DNA of 34,932 nt from an uncultured Eubacteriales bacterium (GCA_900319275.1 ONNS01000021.1:1-34932); one strand, 5' to 3'. Positions 1 to 8,891 are shown, numbered from the stretch's first letter. Numbers and translations are program-made. Notes: a model not told the origin generated them from the letters alone.

Positions 1-7
1 GAAAGAT

Positions 8-95
8 ACGCCGTTTGTCCCGGAATACCCACGCCGTTCACTTCGGAATGACCACGCCGCTCATTTCGGAATCCTCACGCCGTTTGGCCGGAATT
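8..95. repeat. Four tandem 23-bp repeats, probable IS21-type element end
   Basis: The hexamer ACGCCG recurs at 8, 31, 54 and 77, exactly 23 bp apart, and each unit ends with CGGAAT before the next begins. There is no unique spacer between units, so this is a tandem repeat and not CRISPR. IS21-family elements carry multiple short transposase-binding repeats at their ends, and repeats of this flavour (ACGCCGTTC...CGGAAT) occur there. The inference is that an IS21-like element lies just left of the window. No istA/istB coding sequence is visible, so the assignment is tentative. Confidence 0.5.
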
Positions 96-99
96 TGCA

Positions 100-375
100 C
101 ATTTCCTGTCCCGGATCGCAAAAGCCGCCGCGGAAGCTCCGCGGCGTTCTTCCGCATGTAGACAAAGTCCTTAAGGGACTTTGTCTACATGCTTCAGCCG
201 CCATATTTTTCGTGAAGCCGTACATTCACGAAAAATCTCGCTGCGCTCGGCAGATTGCCTGCAGTGCAGGCATCTGCTGTCGGTTATTGAAATACGAGGC
301 GGGCCTTGCCCCCTCGAGCACCCCCGCTGCTCCATTGTCTTTTTCTTTTCTGCTCTTGGGTCCCTCTGCAGTTTG
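100..375. other. Hairpin-rich intergenic island
   Basis: No convincing gene is seen here. The stretch holds consecutive perfect or near-perfect hairpins: 126-146 (arms CGCCGCGGA/TCCGCGGCG), 154-192 (17-bp arms starting GCATGTAGACAAAG), 206-235 (TTTTTCGTGA/TCACGAAAAA) and about 251-275 (around GCCTGCAGTGCAGGC). The 26 bp at 121-146 recur at 376-401 with one mismatch, so the island is bracketed by a direct repeat of the rhaD terminator stem. Short open frames in this stretch overlap the hairpins and have no ribosome binding site. Confidence 0.5.
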
Positions 376-406
376 AAAGCCGCCGCGGAAGTTCCGCGGC
401 GGCTTT
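376..406 (-). terminator. Terminator downstream of rhaD
   Basis: A perfect 15-bp stem (AAAGCCGCCGCGGAA and its complement) with a 1-nt centre lies 27 bp beyond the rhaD stop. Read on the minus strand the stem ends in CTTT and is followed by CAAACTGC, so the U-run is short. It probably ends the rhaBD transcript. Confidence 0.6.
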
Positions 407-433
407 ATCCATTATCTATTAATTCGATTCAGC

Positions 434-1246
434 TCAGTCGAGATAGCCCTCTCTGGCCTTGACGTTGAAGCGCTTCTCCAGCTGATGCATGGCATCGTCG
501 GTGATCGTGTTCTTGAGCGGCAGGTGGGCGATCTTCAGATAGATCTCGGCAGCCTTCTCGGCGGTCTCGATCAGGCCGAAGGTCTCGTCCAGGTCGACGC
601 CGGCGCCGTAAATGCCGTGCTGCGACCAGACGACCAGGCGCGCGGTCTCCATCTTCTCGGCCGTGGCGATGCCGATCTCGTTGGTGCCGCAGAGCATCCA
701 GGGCAGCACATTGACGCCGTCGGGGAAGACAACGATGCACTCGGTGCACATCTGCCACAGGGTACGGGTGAAGGCGCGCTCATCGAGATCGTGCACATAG
801 GTCATGGCCAGGAGGTTCGCCGGATGGCAGTGCATGACGACGTGGTTGTCGGGATTGACCTTGAGACGGGCGACATGGCTCATCAGGTGGGCCGGCAGCT
901 CGCTGGTGAACTGGCCGCCGTCGGAATAGCCCCAGAGGAGCTCGGCATTCTCGCCGTCAGCGGCGATGCGGAACAGGCCGAGGTTGCGCGCGGGATCATA
1001 CTGCACGTTCTTGAAATACTTGCCGGTGCCGGTCACGAGGAAGTACATACCGGCGAGGCTCGGAGCGGAAAAGCCCGTGGGGATCACGCGCAGCACCTTG
1101 TTGACGTCGACATACTCGGCAACGTCCTTTTCGTCGAGACGCAGGCTGATGTTGCCGCCGTTACGCTCATCCCAGCCGTGGGCGTACATATTGGTTGTGG
1201 TGCGGACCATTTCCACCAGGAACGGGGCAGTCAGAATGTCTTTCAT
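434..1246 (-). CDS. rhaD: Rhamnulose-1-phosphate aldolase
   Basis: Class II Zn-dependent aldolase of 270 residues that splits L-rhamnulose 1-phosphate into dihydroxyacetone phosphate and L-lactaldehyde in the cytoplasm. The metal ligands of the family are visible as HCH (H139, H141) and the SQHG histidine (H210). The catalytic glutamate is in SELPAH (E116). The spacing matches E. coli RhaD (E117, H141, H143, H212). An upstream in-frame ATG at 1261 would add five residues, but its own codons form the GGAGGA ribosome binding site for the ATG at 1246, so the inner start is chosen. The gene follows rhaB by 40 bp on the same strand and is probably co-transcribed. Length is normal for the family and no damage is seen. 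Confidence 0.93.
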   Translation of the reverse strand: MKDILTAPFLVEMVRTTTNMYAHGWDERNGGNISLRLDEKDVAEYVDVNKVLRVIPTGFSAPSLAGMYFLVTGTGKYFKNVQYDPARNLGLFRIAADGENAELLWGYSDGGQFTSELPAHLMSHVARLKVNPDNHVVMHCHPANLLAMTYVHDLDERAFTRTLWQMCTECIVVFPDGVNVLPWMLCGTNEIGIATAEKMETARLVVWSQHGIYGAGVDLDETFGLIETAEKAAEIYLKIAHLPLKNTITDDAMHQLEKRFNVKAREGYLD

Positions 1247-1286
1247 GTGTTTTTCCTCCAAATTATAGTTCGTATATTTTTACTTT

Positions 1287-2609
1287 TTACAGCTTAGCCG
1301 CTTCCTGCAGCAGGATATTGCCGAGGGCCGTCGCCTCGGAGGCGCCGGTGAGCACCGGGCGGCCGATGGCTTTTTCGGTCAGTGCGTTGAGATACTTGTT
1401 GTTGCCGCCGCCGCCCACGATGCACAGATCGTCAAAGTGCTCGCCGGTGATGGTCTCGAGCTCGTCGAGAGCCGCGGCATAGGCGTGGGCCAGACTCGTG
1501 AAGATAGCGTTGGCGTACTGCCCCGGCGTCTCGGGCACGGGCCAGCCGCGCGCGGCGCACTCGGCGGCGATCTCCTCACGCACCGACTGCGGGGCGAGAT
1601 AGCGGTTGTCGTTCACATCGAGCGCATAATCAAACACATTCTCTTGCTCTGCCATGGCCGCAAGCTCGGCAAAACTGTACTTGTTATCAAGCTCGCGCCG
1701 CAGGCACTGGACCAGCCAGAGGCCCATGATGTTCTTCAAAAAGCGGATCGTACCGACGCCGCCCTCGTTCGAGAAGTTGGCAGCCTGCGCTGCCGCCGTT
1801 GTGACCGGGCGGTCGAGCTCGGCGCCGAGGAGCGACCAGGTGCCGGAGGAGATGTACGCGCCGCGCCGGGGCAGCGCCGCGATGGCCGAGGCCGTATCAT
1901 GCGTGGCGGGCAGCACCACCTGGCAGGTAAAGCCGACCTCTTCCGCGATCTCGCCGCGCAGCGCGCCGAGCGCGATCGGCGGGGTCTGCGGCGCATCGGA
2001 AAACAGCCGTTCGGGCAGGCCGAGCGTGCGGACAATCTCCATGTCCCAGGTTTTTGCCTCGGCATTCAAAAGCCCCATCGTGCTGCAGTTCGTGTACTCA
2101 TGGGCCTTGACGCCCGAGAGCATGAAGCACAGATACTCCGGCAGCAGAAGGAAGCTCTCGGCCCGGTCGAGCCGGCCGTGTGTCTTATCCCAGTAGAGCT
2201 GATAGATCGAATTGAAGGGCTGGAACTGGATGCCGGTCCTGGCATAGAGCTCGCCGAAGGGCAGCAGCTTGTGAACCTCTTCGGCCGCCTCGGCCCCGCG
2301 TCCGTCGCGATAGCAGTAAAGCGGCAGGATGGGCTTGTCCTCGCCATCGAGCAGCACATAATCAACGCCCCAGGTGTCGACGCCGACCGTGTCGGGTATG
2401 AAACCGGCCTCGCGGCAGGCCTTCAGTCCGGCGCGAACCTCGCGGCAGAGCCGTTCGAGATCCCAGATCAGGTGGCCGTCCACGGTGTCGGGAAGATTGG
2501 TAAAGCGGTAGACCTCGCGCATTTGCAGCTGTCCTTCCTCGTCGCGCCAGGCGGCAATGTGCCGTCCGGAGGATGCGCCGATGTCGACAGCCAGATGAAT
2601 TCTGCTCAA
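1287..2609 (-). CDS. rhaB: Rhamnulokinase (FGGY family)
   Basis: ATP-dependent kinase of 440 residues that phosphorylates L-rhamnulose to feed RhaD. The N-terminus VDIGASSGRH is the FGGY phosphate-binding loop and GVDTWGVDYVLLD is the rhamnulokinase substrate-site segment. THDTASAIAALP and SSGTWSLLG belong to the ATP-cleft hinge, and CIVGGGGNNKYLN is the adenine-binding motif. The start is a TTG at 2609 preceded by a G-rich GGGGGCG ribosome site; no later Met fits the family N-terminus. With the AraC regulator upstream and rhaD downstream it forms a rhamnose-catabolic unit. The isomerase rhaA, often adjacent, is not in the window. Confidence 0.93.
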   Translation of the reverse strand: MSRIHLAVDIGASSGRHIAAWRDEEGQLQMREVYRFTNLPDTVDGHLIWDLERLCREVRAGLKACREAGFIPDTVGVDTWGVDYVLLDGEDKPILPLYCYRDGRGAEAAEEVHKLLPFGELYARTGIQFQPFNSIYQLYWDKTHGRLDRAESFLLLPEYLCFMLSGVKAHEYTNCSTMGLLNAEAKTWDMEIVRTLGLPERLFSDAPQTPPIALGALRGEIAEEVGFTCQVVLPATHDTASAIAALPRRGAYISSGTWSLLGAELDRPVTTAAAQAANFSNEGGVGTIRFLKNIMGLWLVQCLRRELDNKYSFAELAAMAEQENVFDYALDVNDNRYLAPQSVREEIAAECAARGWPVPETPGQYANAIFTSLAHAYAAALDELETITGEHFDDLCIVGGGGNNKYLNALTEKAIGRPVLTGASEATALGNILLQEAAKL

Positions 2610-2626
2610 AAAATCGCCCCCGTTGA

Positions 2627-2668
2627 GTTTTCTGTGTGGTTAACTGTCGTCAGTTTAGCACAGAAAAC
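2627..2668. promoter_or_regulatory. Large dyad upstream of rhaB, candidate rhamnose operator
   Basis: Outer arms GTTTTCTGTG and CACAGAAAAC (perfect, 10 bp) enclose a second dyad AACTG-TCGT-CAGTT with nearly the same centre. It sits 18 bp upstream of the rhaB start, between rhaB and the stop of the AraC-family gene, so it is the natural operator for that regulator. No clear -35/-10 pair was assigned. Confidence 0.45.
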
Positions 2669-2737
2669 ACAAAAGGGGCAGGTCTACAGATGATTAAAAA
2701 AGCGTCCTTTCTTGCAAGATCACAGCGTGTGACCGGC

Positions 2738-3703
2738 CTAAATTGCGGCGCCCTCGCCGTCCCGGTAATGCTTGGGCGAAACCCCGTATACGCTTTTAAA
2801 GAGCCGATGGAAGAAACTGCTGTTCTCGTAGCCGACGGCGATCGCGATATCGTCGATGCGCCGGTCGGTGTTCCGCAGCAGGAAAGCCGCCTGCGCAAGG
2901 CGCTTTTCCTGCACGAGCTCGGTAAAGGTCTTGCCGGTCTGGCGTTTGATCTGGCGCGAGAGCCATGCCACGTTGTAGTGGAGCTCCCTGGCGGCCTCGC
3001 CGAGTGAGCCGTGTGCGTATTCCCTGTCGATATAGCGCAGCACACGCACCGCAATGGCGTCCTCGTTCTCGGGGTATTCCAGCCTGTCGGTGTGGTTGAG
3101 CAGCTCCATAAACAGCACCGACATCGTCATCTGGCTGAGCTTTCGTTTGGCGTTGGACTCCCCAAGAAGTGTCAGGATCAGATTCTCGATGAGATTCTGC
3201 ACCTGCCGTACCTCGGAGACGCAAAAATGCAGATAGCCCACGCCCGAGATCTCGCCGCAGAGACAGTCGACCAGGAAATGACGCAGCGGCGTCTCCTCCT
3301 CGCCGAGTGCTGTGAGCGTATTCGAGAAAAACTGCGGCAGCACGATGAAATTCACCGCCACGTCACCGACATCGGCGCGCTCGATCTCCTGTACGGCTGT
3401 CTGCGAGAGCATCAGAAGCTCCCCCTGGCGCAGTTCGACGCGCTGGCCGTTGACGATGTGGACCGTAGAGCCCGCGCACATATAGACCATCTCGACATAG
3501 TCGTGGCTGTGGGGAGGGAAACGAACAAAGCGTGTGTGCGGCCGCAGCGTGATCAGCTTGCCGGCCGCAAGCAGCCGCCGCGCGTTAATCTTCGTCCCCG
3601 GGCCGGATATATACAGTTCCCGGTCCACAGTATCGCGGCCGTCAAGATGCTTTTGCTCCTCGTCGGTAATGCGGCTGAGTCTTTCCAGCAAAGCCCTGTC
3701 CAT
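2738..3703 (-). CDS. AraC-family transcriptional regulator (RhaR/RhaS-like role)
   Basis: A 321-residue cytoplasmic regulator. The N-terminal about 180 residues form a cupin-type sensor (segments such as RFPPHSHDYVEMVYM and LRQGELLMLS are typical of the AraC ligand pocket). The C-terminal about 100 residues hold two helix-turn-helix units, SLGEAARELHYNVAWLSRQI and the AraC signature IDDIAIAVGYENSSFFHRLF...SPKHYR. It lies 128 bp upstream of rhaB on the same strand, with a large dyad in the gap, so a role in inducing rhaBD by rhamnose is inferred from context, not shown by sequence. It begins 22 bp after the stop of the preceding DUF4012 gene and could be partly read from it. Confidence 0.82.
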   Translation of the reverse strand: MDRALLERLSRITDEEQKHLDGRDTVDRELYISGPGTKINARRLLAAGKLITLRPHTRFVRFPPHSHDYVEMVYMCAGSTVHIVNGQRVELRQGELLMLSQTAVQEIERADVGDVAVNFIVLPQFFSNTLTALGEEETPLRHFLVDCLCGEISGVGYLHFCVSEVRQVQNLIENLILTLLGESNAKRKLSQMTMSVLFMELLNHTDRLEYPENEDAIAVRVLRYIDREYAHGSLGEAARELHYNVAWLSRQIKRQTGKTFTELVQEKRLAQAAFLLRNTDRRIDDIAIAVGYENSSFFHRLFKSVYGVSPKHYRDGEGAAI

Positions 3704-3725
3704 GCTCTCTCCCCTTTTCTGTTTA

Positions 3726-6401
3726 CTACTCTCCGCGCTCGCCGGTGCAGGTCGGCGTCTGGCTGAAGGTGGGAACTGCGGTGACGCCGGGCGCCGTGGT
3801 CACCGTAAAGCGGAACGTGATCGACTCACCGGGCTCGAGGAAGAACGCGCGGTGGTATTTGAAGGTCAGCCCCTCGTATTGGCTGGTCAGCAATCCCGGG
3901 AAATCGTAGATATGCGTCGGCCGGGCATAGCTGACCTCATATTCCGGCTCACTGATGCTGCCGAGCGCCGGCGACGTGAAGTAGATCGAGGAGAGGATAT
4001 TGTTGTCATAGGTGCCCATCAGCTTATAGTCGTTGCCCTTCGCCCGCTCGATGTCCTCTTCGGTCATGACACTGCCCACAACCACCGTGACCGGCCAGGT
4101 CATCGAGCCGTCGTCATTGGCTGTTCCCTCGCCGAGTGTACTCTTCAAATCGACATAGTAGCCGACTTTATTCGAGTCCTGAACGCTGAAATATACACCG
4201 ATCTGCGGTTTATTCGGATCATAATTCAGCGCGCCGGAGAGCCCCGCCTCGCGGACGATCGCCTCGTCGGCCTCATCCGCCATCCACAGCATGATCACCC
4301 GCTCGGCAGCACAGCGGTCGATCAGATCCAGCATACCGCTGGCCCAATCGATGCCGACATCCTCGAATATCCGATCCAACAGCGTATAGTATACATCGTC
4401 AAAGACCATATCCTCGTTGCCCACCGGGCTCTCTTCCTTGGTATGATACTGGAAGTACACGTCATGCATCAGATAGCGGAGCGTATTTTCCCCGTTGAGC
4501 GTGCTGCCGTTGAAGAGCTGGATTTCGCCGGTCAGCGCTACCAACTCCTGCACCAGCTTCGGCGTGCAGGTGAGAATGCCGTCCAGGTGATCGCCGTGGT
4601 AAAAATCGTTTTCAAAGCCATAGGCCCATACACTTGCCACAAAGGGCCAGTGCGGGTTGAAGCTCGCATCTCGGATCTGCATCTGGCAATAGCTTCCAAA
4701 GAGCTCCTTGATCAGCAGCGGCGGCTGGATCGCATCCGGGTACACAAAGGGCAGGATATCGTAGATTCTGCCGACACCGCCGAGATTCAGCCAGCCGTCG
4801 CGCACCGTGATCATCGTCAGATTTCCGGGAAAGCCGCCGCAGGCGCGCAGCTCCGCGGTATTCTGGGCTACCAGAAGATAGTTTGCATAGTCGCTCTTGT
4901 TCAGCAGCGTATCGATCAGCGGCACATAGCGCTCCGCGCGGCTCTGGATATCCCGGAGCTCGGCAAGCTTTGTGCCGAACTTCTCCTGCTGCTCCGGCGG
5001 CAGCTGCCCCAGATCGAGCGTGCCAAGGCGCTCAAGCAGAGCAGAAATCTCCGCCTTGTGGTTCTGATAGAAGCCAAAATACGCCTCCGCCAGCTTCAGA
5101 TTATAGCCCTCGTCCGTTTTAAGTGTGGAAAACGGATAGGCCTGCATCGTCTGCGCCAGATCGCCGATCAGGCTGTCCGGCAGCTCATTGAGCTGGGCGA
5201 GCGCGGCGCGCCCCAGGGCGATCCAGCCTCGCAGCTCCTCCGCCTTCCCGGCAAGCAGCGGCGTCTCAAAATGAAGCGCGTCCTCCAGCTCGTCGAGCAT
5301 GGCGACAAGCTGCGGTGCGGCGGCGCGCAGCTCCCTTGTGCTGCCCAGCAGCGCCGAGAGTGAATCCCCGCTGCGGTTCGATTCATCGATCAGCTGCTGA
5401 AGAATCGGGCGCAGCGTGGCGCTGGCACGTTGGCCAACAGGCAGCACCGAAGCGGCGCGGTGCAGATCGCTCTGCAGCGGTGCAAGGCTTTCGCGCGCCT
5501 CTCCGTCAACGAGAGACAGCGAAGCCTCCAGGCGGCCGGTCAAGTCGATCAGCCGGGGACTGGCGTCATCGTAGAGATTCAGGAGCTCCATTCCCTGCGC
5601 GGCAAGGGCCGGAATGTCACTCAGGCTCTCTTTGTCGGGCAATCCGATGGCGTCCACCTGCTGCAGCAGCTGCTGTAAGAGTGCCGAACCCTCCTGCAGC
5701 ACCGACAGTGACTGCGATGCCGCGCCCATCAGGCTCTGGTAAGGCGTCAGCCTCCCCTTCAGCTGCTCCAGGCGGAAATCCGGCGTTTGTACGAATTCAT
5801 TGGAGAGTGTGAGCAGCTCGGGAGACAGCGAATCAAACAGCGAGAACGCCCTTGACAGCTTATCGGTCGTTGAGGCCGTTTCCTCCTTGAGCGCCGGGAG
5901 CTGTCCCAGTCCCTGACGGGCCAGCGCGGTGGCTCGCTGCACAAGGGCGAGCAGGCTGTCAGCCGTCTTCAGATCCGCACCGGCGTCGCTCACAAGGAAG
6001 CCGCCGATACGATAGAGCGGCTTCGCGATCGTTTCGCGGTCGCGCTGCGCCAGGGCGTCGATCCGATCGAGCGCATCGAGCGCGCCGACCTCGTCGCCGC
6101 TGAGCGCGCAATCGGCCGCCGTGCGGATCTCCCCTTTCATCCTGTCGATATCCGAGACCATCCCTCTGACCTCGGAGAGCGCAGAGATGCCCTCGATGCC
6201 GAGGAAGCCGATCAGCGCGATCAGAACGAAGGCAATGATCCCGCCCACAAGCCCGCCGGATTTTTTCCGTCTGCGTCTGCGTTTCGCACGCTGTGGCCGC
6301 GCACTTCCGCTTCTCTCAGCCGGGCGGCGGTCGGCATCGCTGCGGCGTCCCTGCGTTTCGCGCCGTTTATTTGTTTTAATATGCTCTGTTTCGTAGCTCA
6401 T
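3726..6401 (-). CDS. DUF4012 membrane-anchored protein, long paralogue
   Basis: An 891-residue protein of unknown function. A basic, Arg/Lys-rich cytoplasmic head (residues 1-47) precedes one transmembrane helix (about 49-72, GGIIAFVLIALIGFLGIEG). A long, mostly helical extracytoplasmic region of about 430 residues rich in Leu, Asp, Gln and Ser follows. The DUF4012 core begins around YLLVAQNTAELRACGGFPGN, the family's conserved segment. The C-terminal half is nearly the same as that of the next gene, down to the tail VPTFSQTPTCT. The N-terminal helical part is about 160 residues longer than in the paralogue. DUF4012 proteins are often found near surface-polysaccharide genes, but nothing here fixes a role. 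The start is supported by a GGAGAACG ribosome site 7 nt upstream. Confidence 0.85.
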   Translation of the reverse strand: MSYETEHIKTNKRRETQGRRSDADRRPAERSGSARPQRAKRRRRRKKSGGLVGGIIAFVLIALIGFLGIEGISALSEVRGMVSDIDRMKGEIRTAADCALSGDEVGALDALDRIDALAQRDRETIAKPLYRIGGFLVSDAGADLKTADSLLALVQRATALARQGLGQLPALKEETASTTDKLSRAFSLFDSLSPELLTLSNEFVQTPDFRLEQLKGRLTPYQSLMGAASQSLSVLQEGSALLQQLLQQVDAIGLPDKESLSDIPALAAQGMELLNLYDDASPRLIDLTGRLEASLSLVDGEARESLAPLQSDLHRAASVLPVGQRASATLRPILQQLIDESNRSGDSLSALLGSTRELRAAAPQLVAMLDELEDALHFETPLLAGKAEELRGWIALGRAALAQLNELPDSLIGDLAQTMQAYPFSTLKTDEGYNLKLAEAYFGFYQNHKAEISALLERLGTLDLGQLPPEQQEKFGTKLAELRDIQSRAERYVPLIDTLLNKSDYANYLLVAQNTAELRACGGFPGNLTMITVRDGWLNLGGVGRIYDILPFVYPDAIQPPLLIKELFGSYCQMQIRDASFNPHWPFVASVWAYGFENDFYHGDHLDGILTCTPKLVQELVALTGEIQLFNGSTLNGENTLRYLMHDVYFQYHTKEESPVGNEDMVFDDVYYTLLDRIFEDVGIDWASGMLDLIDRCAAERVIMLWMADEADEAIVREAGLSGALNYDPNKPQIGVYFSVQDSNKVGYYVDLKSTLGEGTANDDGSMTWPVTVVVGSVMTEEDIERAKGNDYKLMGTYDNNILSSIYFTSPALGSISEPEYEVSYARPTHIYDFPGLLTSQYEGLTFKYHRAFFLEPGESITFRFTVTTAPGVTAVPTFSQTPTCTGERGE

Positions 6402-6500
6402 GATCGTTCTCCGTCTGTTCGTTGTACAGCATTGCTGTTTTTATATTTTACCAGCTTCTATTCCTTTTTTCAATCGCTCATTCTTTTCCGTGAAAAAAAT

Positions 6501-6529
6501 ACCGGCGGCCAACAAACGCAGCCGCCGGT
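6501..6529 (-). terminator. Terminator between the two DUF4012 genes
   Basis: Stem ACCGGCGGC/GCCGCCGGT with an 11-nt loop. On the minus strand it is followed by ATTTTTTT, a classic intrinsic terminator for the upstream (734-aa) DUF4012 gene. The two paralogues are therefore probably separate transcription units. Confidence 0.85.
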
Positions 6530-6535
6530 TTGTGA

Positions 6536-8740
6536 TTATCTGAAATTGGTACAGGTCGGGGTCTGACTGACGGTGGGCACAGTGCTGACGCCGGGTGCCG
6601 TCGTCACGGTGTAGTGCACCGTCAGCTCCTCGCCGGGCACCAGGAAGAACGCCCGGTGATAATAGAAGGTCAGTCCCTCGTATTCCGCTGTCAGCAAAAA
6701 CGGAAGGTCCGCATACGTGGAAGGCCCGTTGAGCTCAATGTTCCAGGTCGGTTCGCTGATGCTGCCCCCCGCGGGGGATGTGAAGTAGATCGAAGAGAGG
6801 ATATCGTTATTGTAGGTGCCCATCAGCTTATAGTCGTTGTAACGGGCAAGCTCGATGTCCTCCTTCGTCATCGTATTGCGCGCGACGACTGTGACGGGAT
6901 AGGTCACCGAGCCGTCGTCATTCGGCGTGCCGGCTCCCACCGCGGTGGTGAGATCGACATAGTATCCGGCCTTGTTCGAATCCTGAATGCTGTAGTATAC
7001 ACCGATCTGCGGCTTCTCGGGATCGAAATTCAGGCTGCCGGACATACCGGCGTCCATCGCGATCTGCTCCTTGTCCTGATCGGCCATCCACAGCATGATG
7101 ACGCGCTGATCCACGCAGCGCCCGACAAGATCCAGCATCCCCTTGAGCCGGTCTAAGCTGAGATCGGAGAGCATATTGCTCATGACCTCGTCAAAAACCT
7201 CGTCGAACACCTGATCTTCATTGCCCACTTTGCTGTAATCGGCAAATCCGGCTGTGTGATACTGGAAATAGACCTCGTGCATCAGATAGCGCATGGTGTT
7301 CTCGCCATTGATCGTAACACCGTTGAAGAGCGTAATGTCGCCGGTGAGACCAACCAGCTCGTGCACCAGCTGCGGCGTGCAGGAGATGATGCCGTCCAGA
7401 TGATCGCCCTGATAGAAATCGTGCTCGTAGGCGTAAGCCCAGACGCTGGCGACAAAGGGCCAGTGCGGATTAAAGCTGGCATCGCGGATCTGCGTCTGGC
7501 AGAAGCTGCCGAATAGTTCTTTGATCAGCAGCGGCGGCTGGATGGCGGCCGGGTAGACAAAGGGCAGAATATCATAGATTCTTCCAACACCGCCGAGGTG
7601 CATCCAACCGTCGCGCATCGTGATCAGTGTCAGGTTGCCGGGGAAGCCGCCGCAGGCACGCAGCTCGGCGGTGTTCTGGGCCACCATCAGGTAATTGGCA
7701 TAGTCGGTATTCTCCAGAAGCATTTCAGCCACCGGCAGATACGGCTCCGCCTCGTCCATCAGTTCCAGGATCTCCGCGCTCTTGCCATGGACGGTGTCAA
7801 GCAGCTCTGTATCCAGCATCGACGCCTCTAACGTGGAAGTGAACTGCAGAATCTCGTAAATTTCGTCCTTGAGCTCGAGATATTTTCTGAGATATGTATC
7901 CAGCAGCTTTACGTTATAGTCACGACCGTTATACAGTGAATCGATCGGGTTGTCCTGTACCAGCGTCGCCAGCTCACTGACCAGATGCGTGGGGAGCCGG
8001 TCGAGCAGCGGCTGCAGCTCGCGGACCACAGAGATCTTGTCGCGGTAGGGCGCGATCTTATTCTCGAGGAAATCTGTCTCAAAATGGGGAATGGTTTCAA
8101 ACTCGTCAAGCAGCGCGGAAATCTCAGGGTAATAGGTTTCGTAGAGCGGCATATAGGCGCTGACATAGCCAAGCAGCGCCGACACGTCCGGATCGTCGCT
8201 CTGCAGCATGGCCTTGTCCGGGACGCCGATCTGCCGAACATCCTCGATTGCCGGTGTTGCCGCCGCTATCGCCTTGCGCGCAAACTGCAGCAAACGGTGG
8301 GCTGTATCGAGATCCTGGCCGACGCTCGGCACAAGGTTGCCCGCGCTGAGATACAAGGTGTCGTACAGCCTTTCATCGAGTGTCAGCAGCCTGCTGTCGA
8401 TCCCCTCGAGGGAATCGCGTACACGGTCAAGATCGAGCTCGGTCGCTGCGTCGACAAGCGTTCCAGCCTCGCTTTGAAGCGCATCCACGTCCCTCTGCAG
8501 GCCGTTGACCTCGTGGTAGGCCACAAGGCCGAGAGCCGCCGTGCCAAGCAGCAGCGCGATCAGCACGATCAACAGGGCACGGCCGACAGAGTATGCGCGT
8601 TTTTTGCGCCTGCCCCGCTTGTTGCGCTGCTGCGCGTGCGCCGGGCGTGAAGACGCTTCCTCCCTCGACTTTCCGGCCGCTGAATTTATCCTGTCTGCCG
8701 GCGCCGCGCTGTTTTCGCTGTATTCTCTCTCTTTGCTCAT
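6536..8740 (-). CDS. DUF4012 membrane-anchored protein, short paralogue
   Basis: A 734-residue paralogue of the neighbouring 891-residue protein. It has a basic N-terminal head with KRGRRKKR, one transmembrane helix (about residues 51-74, ALLIVLIALLLGTAALGLVAY), a helical region of about 270 residues and then the DUF4012 core starting near YLMVAQNTAELRACGGFPGN. Long identical blocks (for example GGVGRIYDILPFVYP and QPPLLIKELFGS) cover the C-terminal half, while the N-terminal helical parts have diverged. This suggests an old tandem duplication with a conserved extracytoplasmic domain and a variable stalk. The start has GGAGG 6-7 nt upstream. Function unknown. Confidence 0.85.
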   Translation of the reverse strand: MSKEREYSENSAAPADRINSAAGKSREEASSRPAHAQQRNKRGRRKKRAYSVGRALLIVLIALLLGTAALGLVAYHEVNGLQRDVDALQSEAGTLVDAATELDLDRVRDSLEGIDSRLLTLDERLYDTLYLSAGNLVPSVGQDLDTAHRLLQFARKAIAAATPAIEDVRQIGVPDKAMLQSDDPDVSALLGYVSAYMPLYETYYPEISALLDEFETIPHFETDFLENKIAPYRDKISVVRELQPLLDRLPTHLVSELATLVQDNPIDSLYNGRDYNVKLLDTYLRKYLELKDEIYEILQFTSTLEASMLDTELLDTVHGKSAEILELMDEAEPYLPVAEMLLENTDYANYLMVAQNTAELRACGGFPGNLTLITMRDGWMHLGGVGRIYDILPFVYPAAIQPPLLIKELFGSFCQTQIRDASFNPHWPFVASVWAYAYEHDFYQGDHLDGIISCTPQLVHELVGLTGDITLFNGVTINGENTMRYLMHEVYFQYHTAGFADYSKVGNEDQVFDEVFDEVMSNMLSDLSLDRLKGMLDLVGRCVDQRVIMLWMADQDKEQIAMDAGMSGSLNFDPEKPQIGVYYSIQDSNKAGYYVDLTTAVGAGTPNDDGSVTYPVTVVARNTMTKEDIELARYNDYKLMGTYNNDILSSIYFTSPAGGSISEPTWNIELNGPSTYADLPFLLTAEYEGLTFYYHRAFFLVPGEELTVHYTVTTAPGVSTVPTVSQTPTCTNFR

Positions 8741-8806
8741 AGAGTTCCTCCATTGTACGAAGGATATATGCCAAAGGCAAGTCCCGTATGATAATAGTAT
8801 ATAGTG

Positions 8807-8812
8807 ATTATA
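8807..8812 (-). promoter_or_regulatory. Extended -10 promoter for the short DUF4012 gene
   Basis: On the minus strand TGGTATAAT forms a perfect -10 with a TGn extension, 66 bp upstream of the ATG at 8740. No good -35 is seen at 17 bp, which is common for extended -10 promoters. Confidence 0.5.
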
Positions 8813-8891
8813 CCACAGTTGCGGCTGAAAAGCTACAACAATCTGCCTTTTGCGTCCGTATACAGGTCCTTTTTTCCAGAAAAACGAAAAA

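Noticed and set aside
8-95. CRISPR array
   Set aside because: Units are directly adjacent with 23-bp period and no unique spacers; no cas genes.
95-462. Two overlapping 93-codon frames at the left edge
   Set aside because: They run through perfect hairpins, have no ribosome site and no family resemblance.
3726-8740. The two DUF4012 genes as an assembly duplication
   Set aside because: They differ in length, in the N-terminal halves and in codons throughout the shared half, so they are true paralogues.
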